Of a stretch of 64,000 bases of DNA, positions 27,182 through 35,160 are shown piece by piece. The DNA is from Bacteroidota bacterium. GTDB lineage: Bacteria > Bacteroidota > Bacteroidia > Bacteroidales > Prolixibacteraceae. Every line of letters starts with the position of its first letter. Positions within the stretch are counted from its first letter, which is position 1. The notes under the pieces are model-generated. The model searched no databases. It was not told where the DNA came from and saw nothing but the letters and a program-made list of their open reading frames with translations. The stretch spans positions 22,032 through 86,031 of the forward strand of contig JAUXUF010000072.1 of the NCBI GenBank assembly GCA_030684645.1, in the 5' to 3' direction. The position numbers and the translations under genes were made by a program.

Positions 27182-27784
27182 TTATAAGATATCCTTCAGC
27201 AACAGGAAAATGAGGAATCCGGGCAGGTACTCTTTCAGGTTTTTCCGAAGCGTCAACAGCGCTTTCGACAGGTGCATCTCTACCGTTTTTATTGAAAGGC
27301 CCATGATTTCTGCAATTTCCCTGTTTTTTTTGCCTTCGTAACGTTTTAACCGGAAAACTGCTTGTTGTTGCGGGGGAAGCGAATTGATTGCTTTGTCAAT
27401 GGTTTCTGTCAGGTCTTTCATGATCAGGCTATCTGAAGGAAGTTCGTCGGTTATAATAGCTAATCCGATGTTTTCCGACGAATTATCTTTAAAAAAATCG
27501 TCCAGACTTTCTTCTTTTTTAAGCTTCCGGAGATAATTTAATGAATTGTTGCACACGGCATGGAAAAGATACCCTTTCACCGAAGACCGGATTTCGAGTG
27601 CCGTACGGTTGCGCCAGATGTTGAAAAAAGTATCAGAAACCAGTTCTTCGGCAACATCTTTCCGGCCAACGTATCGACGGGCATACGAACAGAGCGGTAC
27701 GTAATATTTTCGAAAAAGGAAAACGTACGTGTCGTCATCTCCTTCCTGAAGTTTTCGGGTTATGTAGGTCAGATCGTTATCCAT
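27182..27784 (-). CDS. ECF RNA polymerase sigma factor, Bacteroidota PUL type
   Basis: A 200-residue sigma-70 family protein. Region 2 is LFRKYYVPLCSYARRYVGRKDVAEELVSDTFFNIWRNR (about 24-61), and region 4 carries a helix-turn-helix (GKKNREIAEIMGLSIKTVEMHLSKALLTL, about 151-180). No region 3, as expected for ECF sigma factors. It starts the minus-strand block that ends with the sulfatase at base 1, and would direct transcription of the PUL once released by FecR. Confidence 0.95.
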   Translation of the reverse strand: MDNDLTYITRKLQEGDDDTYVFLFRKYYVPLCSYARRYVGRKDVAEELVSDTFFNIWRNRTALEIRSSVKGYLFHAVCNNSLNYLRKLKKEESLDDFFKDNSSENIGLAIITDELPSDSLIMKDLTETIDKAINSLPPQQQAVFRLKRYEGKKNREIAEIMGLSIKTVEMHLSKALLTLRKNLKEYLPGFLIFLLLKDIL

Positions 27785-27857
27785 TGCCGACTGGTTGTAT
27801 TCATGTTCTGCATTTCAGGCAACGGCCATGCAGAACTTTGCTAAATTAGAATAATAG

Positions 27858-28337
27858 TTTAAATCCATACGACACAATCTCATAAAAATAATCTGGCAAA
27901 CCATTGTAAAAGAAAAATTACCGGTTGAACGTACGCATGAATTGGGTAGCTTGGCGTCTAACTCTCCGGTTACCGATGGTGAAAATATATATGCATATTT
28001 TGGTTCCAGAGGTTTGTACTGTTTGGATTTCAAGGGGAATGTGAAATGGGAGCGCGATTTCGGACAAATGGAAATCGTAGCCAGTTTTGGAGAAGGAAGC
28101 TCTCCGTCCGTTTACAAGGACAAGGTTTTTGTGCAATGGGACCATCAGCAAAAATCGTATTTGTACGCTTTGGATAAAAAGACCGGAAAAGAAGCCTGGG
28201 CGGCCGAACGCGACGAAATTACATCATGGGCAACACCATTAGTCGTTGAAGTCGGAGGTAAAGCGCAGGTGATTACCAGTGCAACCAATAAAGTCAGAAG
28301 TTACGATGCCGAAACCGGGAAAGTATTGTATATCTGA
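27858..28337 (+). pseudogene. Remnant of a PQQ-like beta-propeller protein gene
   Basis: An open frame without a proper start codon encodes IIWQTIVKEKLPVERTHELGS followed by GENIYAYFGSRGLYCLDFKG, YLYALDKKTGKEAW and KVRSYDAETGKVLYI, then a stop. These are consecutive blades of a PQQ-binding-like (BamB/pyrrolo-quinoline type) propeller. A full family member is at least 400 residues; here both the N-terminal and C-terminal blades are missing. An in-frame TTG at 27942 exists but would cut into a blade. I read it as a gene fragment left at the PUL boundary, in the opposite orientation to the sigma factor gene. Confidence 0.75.
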
Positions 28338-28435
28338 AAAATAGAATGATTAGCAGAACTTGTTAGAGCTGAACGGCATAAAATAAATTGAAATTTCAAA
28401 CACGATCTAAATTTTTTTTTGCTTCTTTAAGTTGA

Positions 28436-28461
28436 CATGTCGAATTTAAAATTTGGACATG
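28436..28461. promoter_or_regulatory. Imperfect 26-bp palindrome upstream of the GH27 gene
   Basis: CATGTC (28436-28441) and GACATG (28456-28461) are perfect inverses around an AT-rich, largely symmetric centre. It ends 51 bases before the preferred GH27 start, so it could be an operator. An upstream in-frame ATG at 28453 falls inside the palindrome, which argues against its use as the start. Confidence 0.4.
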
Positions 28462-28512
28462 CGTTTCAAAGAAACCATGATATTTACAACTTATCGGTTC
28501 AGTGCTCATGTT

Positions 28513-30087
28513 ATGAAAAAAATCTCATCTATCTGTTTCCTTGCGTGGTTTATTTGCTTTTTCCTGGCCTGGGCTCCGGCTTCCTCGTATGGTACCCAAA
28601 AGCTAAATCGTACAATGTATGATGAATCAGATATCATTACGCCACGGCCAAAACCTCAGCCACAAATCAACGGACCACTGGTTTATGGATGCCGTCCGGG
28701 CCATCCGTTTCTTTACCGGATTCCGTGTCAGGGTGTACGTCCGGTCAAATTTTCAGTAAAAGGTTTGCCTCCTGAATTAAAACTTGATGCCTCAACTGGC
28801 ATTATCACCGGAACTACACCTCCAAAAGGAGAATACGAAGTTTTAATCCAGGCAGCTAATTCAATAGGCAAAGACAAGCGAAAACTAAAAATACTTGCAG
28901 GTGATCAGCTTTCGCTTACCCCTCCGATGGGATGGAATTCCTGGTATGTTCATTATGTCCGGATCGATGATTCTCTGATGAGGGCTGCTGCCGAAGCAAT
29001 GATAACCAGCGGTATGGCTGATGTGGGATACCAGTATGTGAACATCGACGAATGCTGGTCGGTTGCCGGCAAGGCTCATCCATTAATGACAGATTCATCT
29101 CGAATAGGAACTGTCCGAAGTAGCGATGGGAACATATTGCCCAACGTGCATTTCCCCGACATGAAAGCAATGACCGATTATATTCATGCAAAAGGTCTTA
29201 AAGCGGGTATTTACAGTTCGCCCGGGCTAATTTCATGCTGTGGGTTGACCGGATCGTGGCAACACGAAGAGCAGGATGCGGCGCAATTTGCTGCATGGGG
29301 GTTCGATTTTCTGAAATACGATTGGTGCTACTACTCAAAAATTCTTGGTAAAGAGCCGTCTCTGGAAGACTTGCAGAAACCATATATTTTGATGGGCAAT
29401 GCACTCAAACAGCAGCCGCGTGATATTATTTTTAATCTTTGCCAATATGGACGGGGTAATGTTTGGGAGTGGGGAGCCAAAGTGGGTGGACACTGCTGGC
29501 GCACTGCCGGTGACCTGGGCTTTGAACTGGACCGTTTCTTTACTGTTGCGATGAATAACGCCAAGGTTGGTACCTTTTCGAAGCCGGGAGCCTGGAACGA
29601 TCCTGATTATCTTTTAATTGGTTGGATTGGTTCGCAAAAAGGGGAAACATTCACAGCTCCCCAACCAAGTCCGTTAACTGTGCAGCAACAATATTCCTAT
29701 ATGTCATTGTGGTGTTTAATGGCAGCGCCATTGATTTTTAGTGGCGATATGTCGAAACTGGATGAATTTACACTCAATGTTCTCTGCAATCCTGAAGTGA
29801 TTGAAATTGATCAGGATCCTTTAGGCAAGTGCGGATCTGTGATTATGAAAAATGATGAGAATTTTATAATGATCAAAGATTTGGCTGACGGCTCAAAGGC
29901 TGTAGGTTTATTTAACCGGGGAAAGAGTTCTGCCGAAGTAGAGCTTGACTGGGCTGAACTTCAATTGTCGGGAAAGCAGTCGGTTCGTGATCTCTGGAGA
30001 CAAAAGGAATTGGGTACATTTAAAAATAAATTTAGCGCTCAGGTTCCACCTGATGGTGTTGTAATGGTAAAAATTAGTAAACACTAG
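28513..30087 (+). CDS. GH27 alpha-galactosidase-like enzyme with N-terminal Ig-like domain
   Basis: From the ATG at 28513 the protein has 524 residues with a signal peptide (SSICFLAWFICFFLAWAPASSYG). A putative Ig-like domain follows (LPPELKLDASTGIITGTTPP), then the GH27 barrel beginning LTPPMGWNSWYVHY. D270 in KYDWC matches the family nucleophile and D334 in WRTAGDLG the acid/base. A beta-sandwich ends the protein. GH27 enzymes remove alpha-galactose, alpha-GalNAc or beta-L-arabinopyranose. It faces away from the PUL on the other strand, next to a gene fragment, so it may or may not belong to the same pathway. Confidence 0.9.
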   Translation: MKKISSICFLAWFICFFLAWAPASSYGTQKLNRTMYDESDIITPRPKPQPQINGPLVYGCRPGHPFLYRIPCQGVRPVKFSVKGLPPELKLDASTGIITGTTPPKGEYEVLIQAANSIGKDKRKLKILAGDQLSLTPPMGWNSWYVHYVRIDDSLMRAAAEAMITSGMADVGYQYVNIDECWSVAGKAHPLMTDSSRIGTVRSSDGNILPNVHFPDMKAMTDYIHAKGLKAGIYSSPGLISCCGLTGSWQHEEQDAAQFAAWGFDFLKYDWCYYSKILGKEPSLEDLQKPYILMGNALKQQPRDIIFNLCQYGRGNVWEWGAKVGGHCWRTAGDLGFELDRFFTVAMNNAKVGTFSKPGAWNDPDYLLIGWIGSQKGETFTAPQPSPLTVQQQYSYMSLWCLMAAPLIFSGDMSKLDEFTLNVLCNPEVIEIDQDPLGKCGSVIMKNDENFIMIKDLADGSKAVGLFNRGKSSAEVELDWAELQLSGKQSVRDLWRQKELGTFKNKFSAQVPPDGVVMVKISKH

Positions 30088-30155
30088 AAAATTAAACCCT
30101 TTCAAGTACAAAGGCGCTGGAATCAAGTCAACCAGATTCATATTTCGAACTCAGG

Positions 30156-30926
30156 TTAATATTCTCCGGTAACATCAGTCAACACTTCATATCCTTTTTC
30201 GGTAATCAGTATGGTGTGTTCAAATTGGGCAGAAAGTTTTTTGTCAACAGTTCGGGCAGTCCATTTGTCGTATTTGTCCACAATCGTTCCGGGGCGTCCC
30301 TCATTAATCATGGGTTCGATCGTGAAAATCATTCCCGGCTTCATAAATGGGCCGGTATTCCGGCGTGACGAATGATCAATCTGCGGCTCTTCGTGAAACT
30401 TAATTCCGACCCCATGACCGCAAAACTCATAAACCACACTGAATCCATTCGATTTCACATACTTGCTGATCGCAAATCCAATGTTTCCAAACTGATTCCC
30501 AGGTTTTACCTGCTGAATTCCAAGATCTAAACTGTGTTTGGTTACTTCAATCAGTTCGAGTGCAACTGCTGAAACTTCGCCAATGGTGTACATCTTGCTG
30601 GTATCACCATAATAACCGTCCAGAATGGTGGTCACATCGATATTTAAAATATCGCCATTTTTCAGTATTGTTTTTTCTGATGGAATTCCATGGCAAACCA
30701 CTTCGTTTAGTGAGATACAACATGACTTAGGAAATCCGCTATAACCAAGAGTAGCCGGAATGGCGCCGTGCTCGCGCATATATGCTTCAATTTTCTGATC
30801 TAAAAATTCGGTTGACACACCTTCTTTCACAAATTCGGTGATATATTCCAGGGTTTGTCCGGCCAGTTTGCTGCTTTTTCGTATCCCCTCAATCTGTTCC
30901 TGGGTTTTAATGATAATTTTTTCCAT
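30156..30926 (-). CDS. map: Type I methionine aminopeptidase
   Basis: A 256-residue cytosolic metalloprotease that removes the initiator Met. Metal ligands are visible: the two Asp in NIDVTTILDGYYGDTSK, His in GHGVGIKFHEEP, and Glu in FTIEPMINEG and SAQFEHTILIT. Length matches type I enzymes without an N-terminal extension. It is divergent from the acyl-ACP thioesterase gene, with about 95 bases between them. The gene stands alone here rather than in the ribosomal protein operon. Confidence 0.96.
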   Translation of the reverse strand: MEKIIIKTQEQIEGIRKSSKLAGQTLEYITEFVKEGVSTEFLDQKIEAYMREHGAIPATLGYSGFPKSCCISLNEVVCHGIPSEKTILKNGDILNIDVTTILDGYYGDTSKMYTIGEVSAVALELIEVTKHSLDLGIQQVKPGNQFGNIGFAISKYVKSNGFSVVYEFCGHGVGIKFHEEPQIDHSSRRNTGPFMKPGMIFTIEPMINEGRPGTIVDKYDKWTARTVDKKLSAQFEHTILITEKGYEVLTDVTGEY

Positions 30927-31021
30927 GTAATATTAAAAATTTGTGCAAAAGTCGCTAAATCGATTGATTATACAAAACTGAACAATAGATTTGTCCAAAG
31001 GTTTAAAATTAGCCCTCGCAA

Positions 31022-31759
31022 ATGGAAAAATACCAGGAACATCTCACAATTAAATCGTACCATACCAATCAGTATGGTCAAGCATCGATTGCCTCCCTTT
31101 TCAATATATTGATCGAGGCAGCCTGGGCTCATGCGCAGGTTATGGACTGGGGTTACGATAGTTTAAAAAGCAACAATCTGTTTTGGGTGCTTTCGCGCAT
31201 GTATTTTCAGGTTGAAAATTATCCGGACTGGCAGGATAAGATAACACTGAATACCTGGTCGGCCGGAACGGATGGCATGTATGCTTATCGTGAATACATT
31301 GTTGAAAATGAACAAGGGAAGATCCTTCTCCGCGCAAGTTCAGCCTGGTTGATCCTGGATTTGGAAACGCATAAAATATTCCGGCTGAGTGATTTTAGGG
31401 CAACTTTCCCCAAATACGTCGATTCAAATGCATGCCGGATCCCTAAACGGATCAAACCTGATATTCATTCTGAAAACCTGAATTATTTCCCGGTATTATT
31501 TAGCGACCTCGATATTAATCAACACTTTAACAGCGTGAAATGCCTGGAACGTATGCTTGATGATTTTGGCATTGATTTTTTGAATAGCCACGAACCGGCT
31601 GAATTGGAAGTGAACTATCTGAAAGAAGGGCAGGCTGGTGATTTACTTGCCGTGACACGAACCCAAATTTCAGAAAATGAAAATCTGAATGGCATGGTCC
31701 GTGAATCAGACGGCGCTGATTTATGTGTGATGCGGATAGTTTGGCGGCCTCGTGTATAA
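31022..31759 (+). CDS. Acyl-ACP thioesterase (FatA/FatB type)
   Basis: A 245-residue protein built from two hot-dog halves. HTNQYGQASIASLFNILIEAAWAHA and WVLSRMYFQVENYPDWQDKITLNTWSAG are typical of bacterial acyl-ACP thioesterases; the second half has DLDINQHFNSVKCLERMLD, whose Asn/His and nearby residues are where plant enzymes carry the catalytic set. It would release fatty acids from acyl carrier protein. Its 3' end faces miaA across a perfect palindrome. Confidence 0.9.
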   Translation: MEKYQEHLTIKSYHTNQYGQASIASLFNILIEAAWAHAQVMDWGYDSLKSNNLFWVLSRMYFQVENYPDWQDKITLNTWSAGTDGMYAYREYIVENEQGKILLRASSAWLILDLETHKIFRLSDFRATFPKYVDSNACRIPKRIKPDIHSENLNYFPVLFSDLDINQHFNSVKCLERMLDDFGIDFLNSHEPAELEVNYLKEGQAGDLLAVTRTQISENENLNGMVRESDGADLCVMRIVWRPRV

Positions 31760-31773
31760 CGGATTTTTATTTG

Positions 31774-31801
31774 GTAGAGACGCAAGGCCTTGCGTCTCTA
31801 C
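31774..31801. terminator. Perfect 28-bp palindrome between convergent genes
   Basis: GTAGAGACGCAAGG is followed directly by its exact reverse complement CCTTGCGTCTCTAC. It lies 15 bases after the thioesterase stop and 20 before the miaA stop, an ideal place for a two-way terminator. I recall this palindrome as a frequently dispersed intergenic repeat in several bacterial phyla, but no other copy occurs in this window. Confidence 0.7.
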
Positions 31802-31820
31802 AGATTAAACCCAAACCGCT

Positions 31821-32750
31821 TCATTTTTCTGAATACCATTCCAATATCTTTTCAACCTTTTCATCCAAAGGCATGTAGCCATCGAGCCAATGAATCTCTG
31901 TTCCCTGTTTTTCCATTCTTCGGAACCAGGTCATTTGTCGTTTGGCAAACTGGTGAATAGCAACGTTTAATCCTTCAAACATCTCCTGATAAGAAAGCTT
32001 ACCAGTCAGATACTGGGTCATGTATTTGTATTCCAAACCATAGTAGGTAAGCTGATCAGGTGTTAATCCACTGTCGAGCAAGTGTTGCACTTCGTCGAGC
32101 ATTCTGTCCTTCAGCCGTTGTTGCAAACGGCTGGTAATTCTCCTTCGGCGCGACAACCTGTCGAATTTTACCCCCACTACTAAACTTCGGATGTCGGGCA
32201 TGCCGGTATCGATTTCTGGGTGAGTGAGGTAATATTCTTCGATTTCAATGGCGCGGACTGCACGTTTCGCGTTTTCGATATCAGTTTGGTTGTGCAGGTA
32301 GTTTTTGTAGGTTTTCAGGATTTCGGTCAGTTCGTCCAGTGATTTGACGTCCAGGTTTTTGCGCAGCGGTTCGTTTACCGGGACCTGTATCAATTTATAG
32401 TTTTTCAGGATGGCTTCCAGGTATAAACCGCTTCCGCCACACATAACCGGTAGTTTTCCCTTGGCAGTAATTTCAGCAAAAACACGCAGAAAATCTTTCT
32501 GATATTCATACACATTGTACTCGTAGCCCGCGTCAACAATGTCGATCAGGTGGTAAGGGACAGCTTTCCCATCTACCACATAGTCAGCATAATCCTTACC
32601 GGTTCCGAGATCCATGCCACGGTAAACCTGCCGCGAATCGGCCGAAATAATTTCGCCATCAAGCACCGAAGCTACTTTTGCCGCAACAGTTGTTTTTCCT
32701 GAAGCAGTCGGGCCAAGAATGGTAATTAAATTATATTTTTTGCCGTGCAT
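31821..32750 (-). CDS. miaA: tRNA dimethylallyltransferase
   Basis: A 309-residue enzyme adding a dimethylallyl group to N6 of A37 in tRNAs reading UNN codons. The P-loop GPTASGKT is at residues 13-20 and SADSRQVYRGMDLGTGK follows, as expected. FAKRQMTWFRR near the C-terminus is the family tRNA-binding segment. It is convergent with the thioesterase gene and divergent from smpB. Length is standard. Confidence 0.97.
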   Translation of the reverse strand: MHGKKYNLITILGPTASGKTTVAAKVASVLDGEIISADSRQVYRGMDLGTGKDYADYVVDGKAVPYHLIDIVDAGYEYNVYEYQKDFLRVFAEITAKGKLPVMCGGSGLYLEAILKNYKLIQVPVNEPLRKNLDVKSLDELTEILKTYKNYLHNQTDIENAKRAVRAIEIEEYYLTHPEIDTGMPDIRSLVVGVKFDRLSRRRRITSRLQQRLKDRMLDEVQHLLDSGLTPDQLTYYGLEYKYMTQYLTGKLSYQEMFEGLNVAIHQFAKRQMTWFRRMEKQGTEIHWLDGYMPLDEKVEKILEWYSEK

Positions 32751-32957
32751 GGATTCTGAAGTTTTGGAAGGACAAAATTATGTATTTTTGCAAGACAAAT
32801 TTAAAAGCAGGTTTCGATTGAAGTAAATTTCTGCACCAAGGACACCATGACTCTATGAAACACCAAGTTTTAGATCAAAATTTTACTTTTTAGTGAAGTT
32901 TTGTGGCTTTGAGCCTTTGTGGCAATTGATTAACTTTTGAGCCTTTTTCACAATAAA

Positions 32958-33416
32958 ATGGTACACAAACAACAAAATATAAGCATTAAAAACAAAAAGG
33001 CTTTCTTTGATTACGAGATCATCGAAACCTTTTATGCCGGTATCCAACTGGCCGGAACGGAGATCAAATCGATCCGTAGCGCAAAAGCCAGCCTGGTTGA
33101 TTCGTTTTGCTCTTTTACATCCAGTCAGTTGTATGTTAGGAATATGCATATTTCGGAGTATGAATTAGGTACCTGCAATAACCACATTGCCAAACGCGAT
33201 CGCAAATTACTGCTGAACCGGAAAGAACTGGATAAATTGCAGAAGAAAACTAAAGAAGGTGGTATAACTATTGTGCCGCTCAAACTTTTTATCAACGATC
33301 GCGGACTGGCCAAACTGGAGATTTCGCTGGCCAAAGGAAAAAGGACTTTCGATAAACGTGAAACCCTGAAATTGAAAGACGATACCAGGGAAATGGACCG
33401 GGCACGGAAATTTTAG
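32958..33416 (+). CDS. smpB: SsrA-binding protein SmpB
   Basis: A 152-residue RNA-binding protein of trans-translation, which rescues stalled ribosomes with tm[36 protein letters not shown] and [12 protein letters not shown] are diagnostic, and the C-terminal tail [19 protein letters not shown] is the ribosome-entering tail. The ATG at 32958 was chosen because the conserved domain starts there; the in-frame ATG at 32937 adds seven unrelated residues. No tmRNA gene is in the window. Confidence 0.97.
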   Translation: MVHKQQNISIKNKKAFFDYEIIETFYAGIQLAGTEIKSIRSAKASLVDSFCSFTSSQLYVRNMHISEYELGTCNNHIAKRDRKLLLNRKELDKLQKKTKEGGITIVPLKLFINDRGLAKLEISLAKGKRTFDKRETLKLKDDTREMDRARKF

Positions 33417-33508
33417 TTGGCAGTCTCAGTCTCAGTTTTCTGAAGAAAGCTTTGACTCAATGATAGAAACAATCGTATATTTGAGGTATAATCTTAAAAT
33501 TTGAAACC

Positions 33509-33940
33509 ATGGCCTTGTTAAATTCATTAAAGAAATTATTTGGCACGACAAAAGATCTTGGCGCTGCCAAAATTGAAGAATTAAAAGATAAAGCTGCTCC
33601 GGTAGTTGAAAATGCTAAAGGATACGCAAAAGATGTTGTTGATAAAGTTGAAAATGCAACTGCTGATGCTAAAGAATCGGCGCAATCATTTAGTGAGAAA
33701 GTAAAAGACTTTAGTGAAGATATCATTGAGAAAGTAGGAGAAAAACTTGATAAGCTTGAAGATACTGCCGAAAATTTTGTTGAAGACCTGAATGCTAAAC
33801 TTCAGGCAAAATTGACTAAGACTGAAACTGTTGCTGATCAGGCTGCCACTCCGGTTGAGAAGGTTGAAGAAAAAGTTACTGAAGTTGTTGACGAAGCTAA
33901 AGAACCTGTTGAAACAACTAAAGAGCCTGAAAAAAAATAA
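33509..33940 (+). CDS. Lys/Glu/Ala-rich helical protein, unknown function
   Basis: A 143-residue, highly charged protein made almost wholly of amphipathic helix repeats of the form ENAKGYAKDVVDKVENATADAK and SEKVKDFSEDIIEKVGEKLDKLED. It has no signal peptide and ends in a Glu/Lys/Pro/Thr tail. It resembles YtxH- or LEA-like stress proteins in composition, but no motif allows assignment. It lies alone, 92 bases after smpB, with good coding quality. Confidence 0.75.
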   Translation: MALLNSLKKLFGTTKDLGAAKIEELKDKAAPVVENAKGYAKDVVDKVENATADAKESAQSFSEKVKDFSEDIIEKVGEKLDKLEDTAENFVEDLNAKLQAKLTKTETVADQAATPVEKVEEKVTEVVDEAKEPVETTKEPEKK

Positions 33941-34024
33941 ATAAAGCAAAACTTTTTTAGCAAAACTTTTCAAAAAAAGTCAGTTTTAGTGTGTTCGTTA
34001 TATCATGTTACAGCTTGTCCTTTT

Positions 34025-34867
34025 TTATAAGGTCATGTATATTTTAATGTGATTTTCAAACTCTCTCAAATCACTATTTTGCCATTGAAATAATTCTCCT
34101 TCTATTGACTTAGTATTTGGTAGTTGACGCTTGCCAATGGGAACATAGCGGACTGGTTCAGCGCAGTCATTATAAATAAGTATTAAACACTTTTCCAAAT
34201 TTTGGTCAAGAAATTTAATTATTTGTATTGCATACCTTATTTTACCATCGCAATCAATATAAGGAACAGTTATCTCTGTTATCGATTTATCAACAAGCAG
34301 CTTGCATGATACTTTGCCACTTTTGAAATTGAATTTTTTAGTTCTTTTTCTATTGTTTTTATCCGTCAAAGGAAACATTGTGTGTACTACTTTTGATCCT
34401 TTATATAATAAAAGTCTGAATTTTTCTGTTGAACCATCACTAAAAGTATGTGATCCAATATATAATTCAAATTCATTTGGTCTGTTATTGCTATCAAGGT
34501 CTAAATTAAAAGGGGAATAAATAGAGTCGGCAATTTTCACATAATCTAAAAAAGGTAAAGATTCTTTCCTAAATTTACTTGGATCTTGTAATCTTTTACT
34601 TGGTTGTCCTGATTCATCTACATAGTCAATCCAAAATTGAGTATTTGACCAAAATTCATGTCTGTTAGTAATATGCACATATCCAGTATCATTGTTTCCT
34701 ATAACAAAGATTAAGTTGTGTCTAGGTGAAATTTTTACAATCGATTTGTACCCAAGTCCGAAAATATTGAGAACATTTGGTTGTTTCAAGATAGGATGTT
34801 TCAGAGCATAATCCTCTATCTCGATTATTTCTTCTCTGGTTAGCAATAATTCATCATGATTTGTCAT
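34025..34867 (-). CDS. Hypothetical protein, AT-rich accessory gene
   Basis: I do not recognise this 280-residue soluble protein. It has no signal peptide, membrane segment or nucleotide-binding loop. Beta-rich stretches (NLIFVIGNNDTGYVHIT, FELYIGSHTFSDGSTEKFRLLLYKGSKVV, IRYAIQIIKFLDQNLEKCLILIYND) suggest a compact beta domain. The coding sequence is markedly AT-rich (16 of 60 G+C in row 34441) compared with flanking housekeeping genes (about half), which suggests transfer. It neighbours the Fic module. Confidence 0.65.
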   Translation of the reverse strand: MTNHDELLLTREEIIEIEDYALKHPILKQPNVLNIFGLGYKSIVKISPRHNLIFVIGNNDTGYVHITNRHEFWSNTQFWIDYVDESGQPSKRLQDPSKFRKESLPFLDYVKIADSIYSPFNLDLDSNNRPNEFELYIGSHTFSDGSTEKFRLLLYKGSKVVHTMFPLTDKNNRKRTKKFNFKSGKVSCKLLVDKSITEITVPYIDCDGKIRYAIQIIKFLDQNLEKCLILIYNDCAEPVRYVPIGKRQLPNTKSIEGELFQWQNSDLREFENHIKIYMTL

Positions 34868-34954
34868 AAGATATTGGCAGGTAAAAAGATACTATATATT
34901 AATTAATTTAATGGGTGAATTCAAAAGCAAAAATACAAATATACATTTACTAAT

Positions 34955-35033
34955 AAAAGCCCGGTAGAAGTTTATCTACCAGGCTTTTATATCTGAAGTT
35001 TAAAATGATAAATTCCTCCTCCAAAGGTTGCCA
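34955..35033. repeat. Left imperfect direct repeat of the Fic module (aminotransferase 3' end copy)
   Basis: This stretch matches 36261-36338 at roughly four of five positions. It includes a terminator-like stem (AAAAGCC-c-GGTAGA with TCTACC-a-GGCTTTT), then GAAGTTTAAAA and GGTTGCCA. In the right copy the last bases encode the C-terminus of the aminotransferase, so this left copy is a decayed duplicate of that gene end plus its terminator. Confidence 0.7.
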
Positions 35034-35125
35034 TGCGGCGAAAAAGACTCTTATTCACCGCAAATATGCGGCGAATAATTGCTTTGCGGCGAATAAATCG
35101 TATATTTACCGCAAATATGCGGCGA
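35034..35125 (+). promoter_or_regulatory. Clustered inverted half-sites upstream of the Fic gene
   Basis: The half-site TGCGGCGAA occurs at 35034, 35066, 35084 and 35117; inverted forms TTCACCGCA and TTTACCGCA lie at 35053 and 35104. Two near-identical palindromes with the centre accgcaaatatgcgg result, 51 bases apart, ending 35 bases before the Fic start. This looks like an operator array; the C-terminal winged helix of the Fic protein is a candidate ligand, implying autoregulation. Confidence 0.6.
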
Positions 35126-35160
35126 ATAATACATGAATTTGCCGAATTGAATGAAACAAT

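Noticed and set aside
1..27784. Naming the locus an ulvan PUL
   Set aside because: Sulfatases, rhamnosidase-type enzymes and rhaM fit, but no ulvan lyase family or GH105 unsaturated glucuronyl hydrolase is present in the visible part.
33509..33940. Naming the helical protein a YtxH or LEA protein
   Set aside because: Only composition and helix periodicity agree; no diagnostic motif or membrane segment was found.
35034..35125. CRISPR array
   Set aside because: The repeated units are 9-base half-sites with short irregular spacing and alternating orientation, and no cas gene is near.
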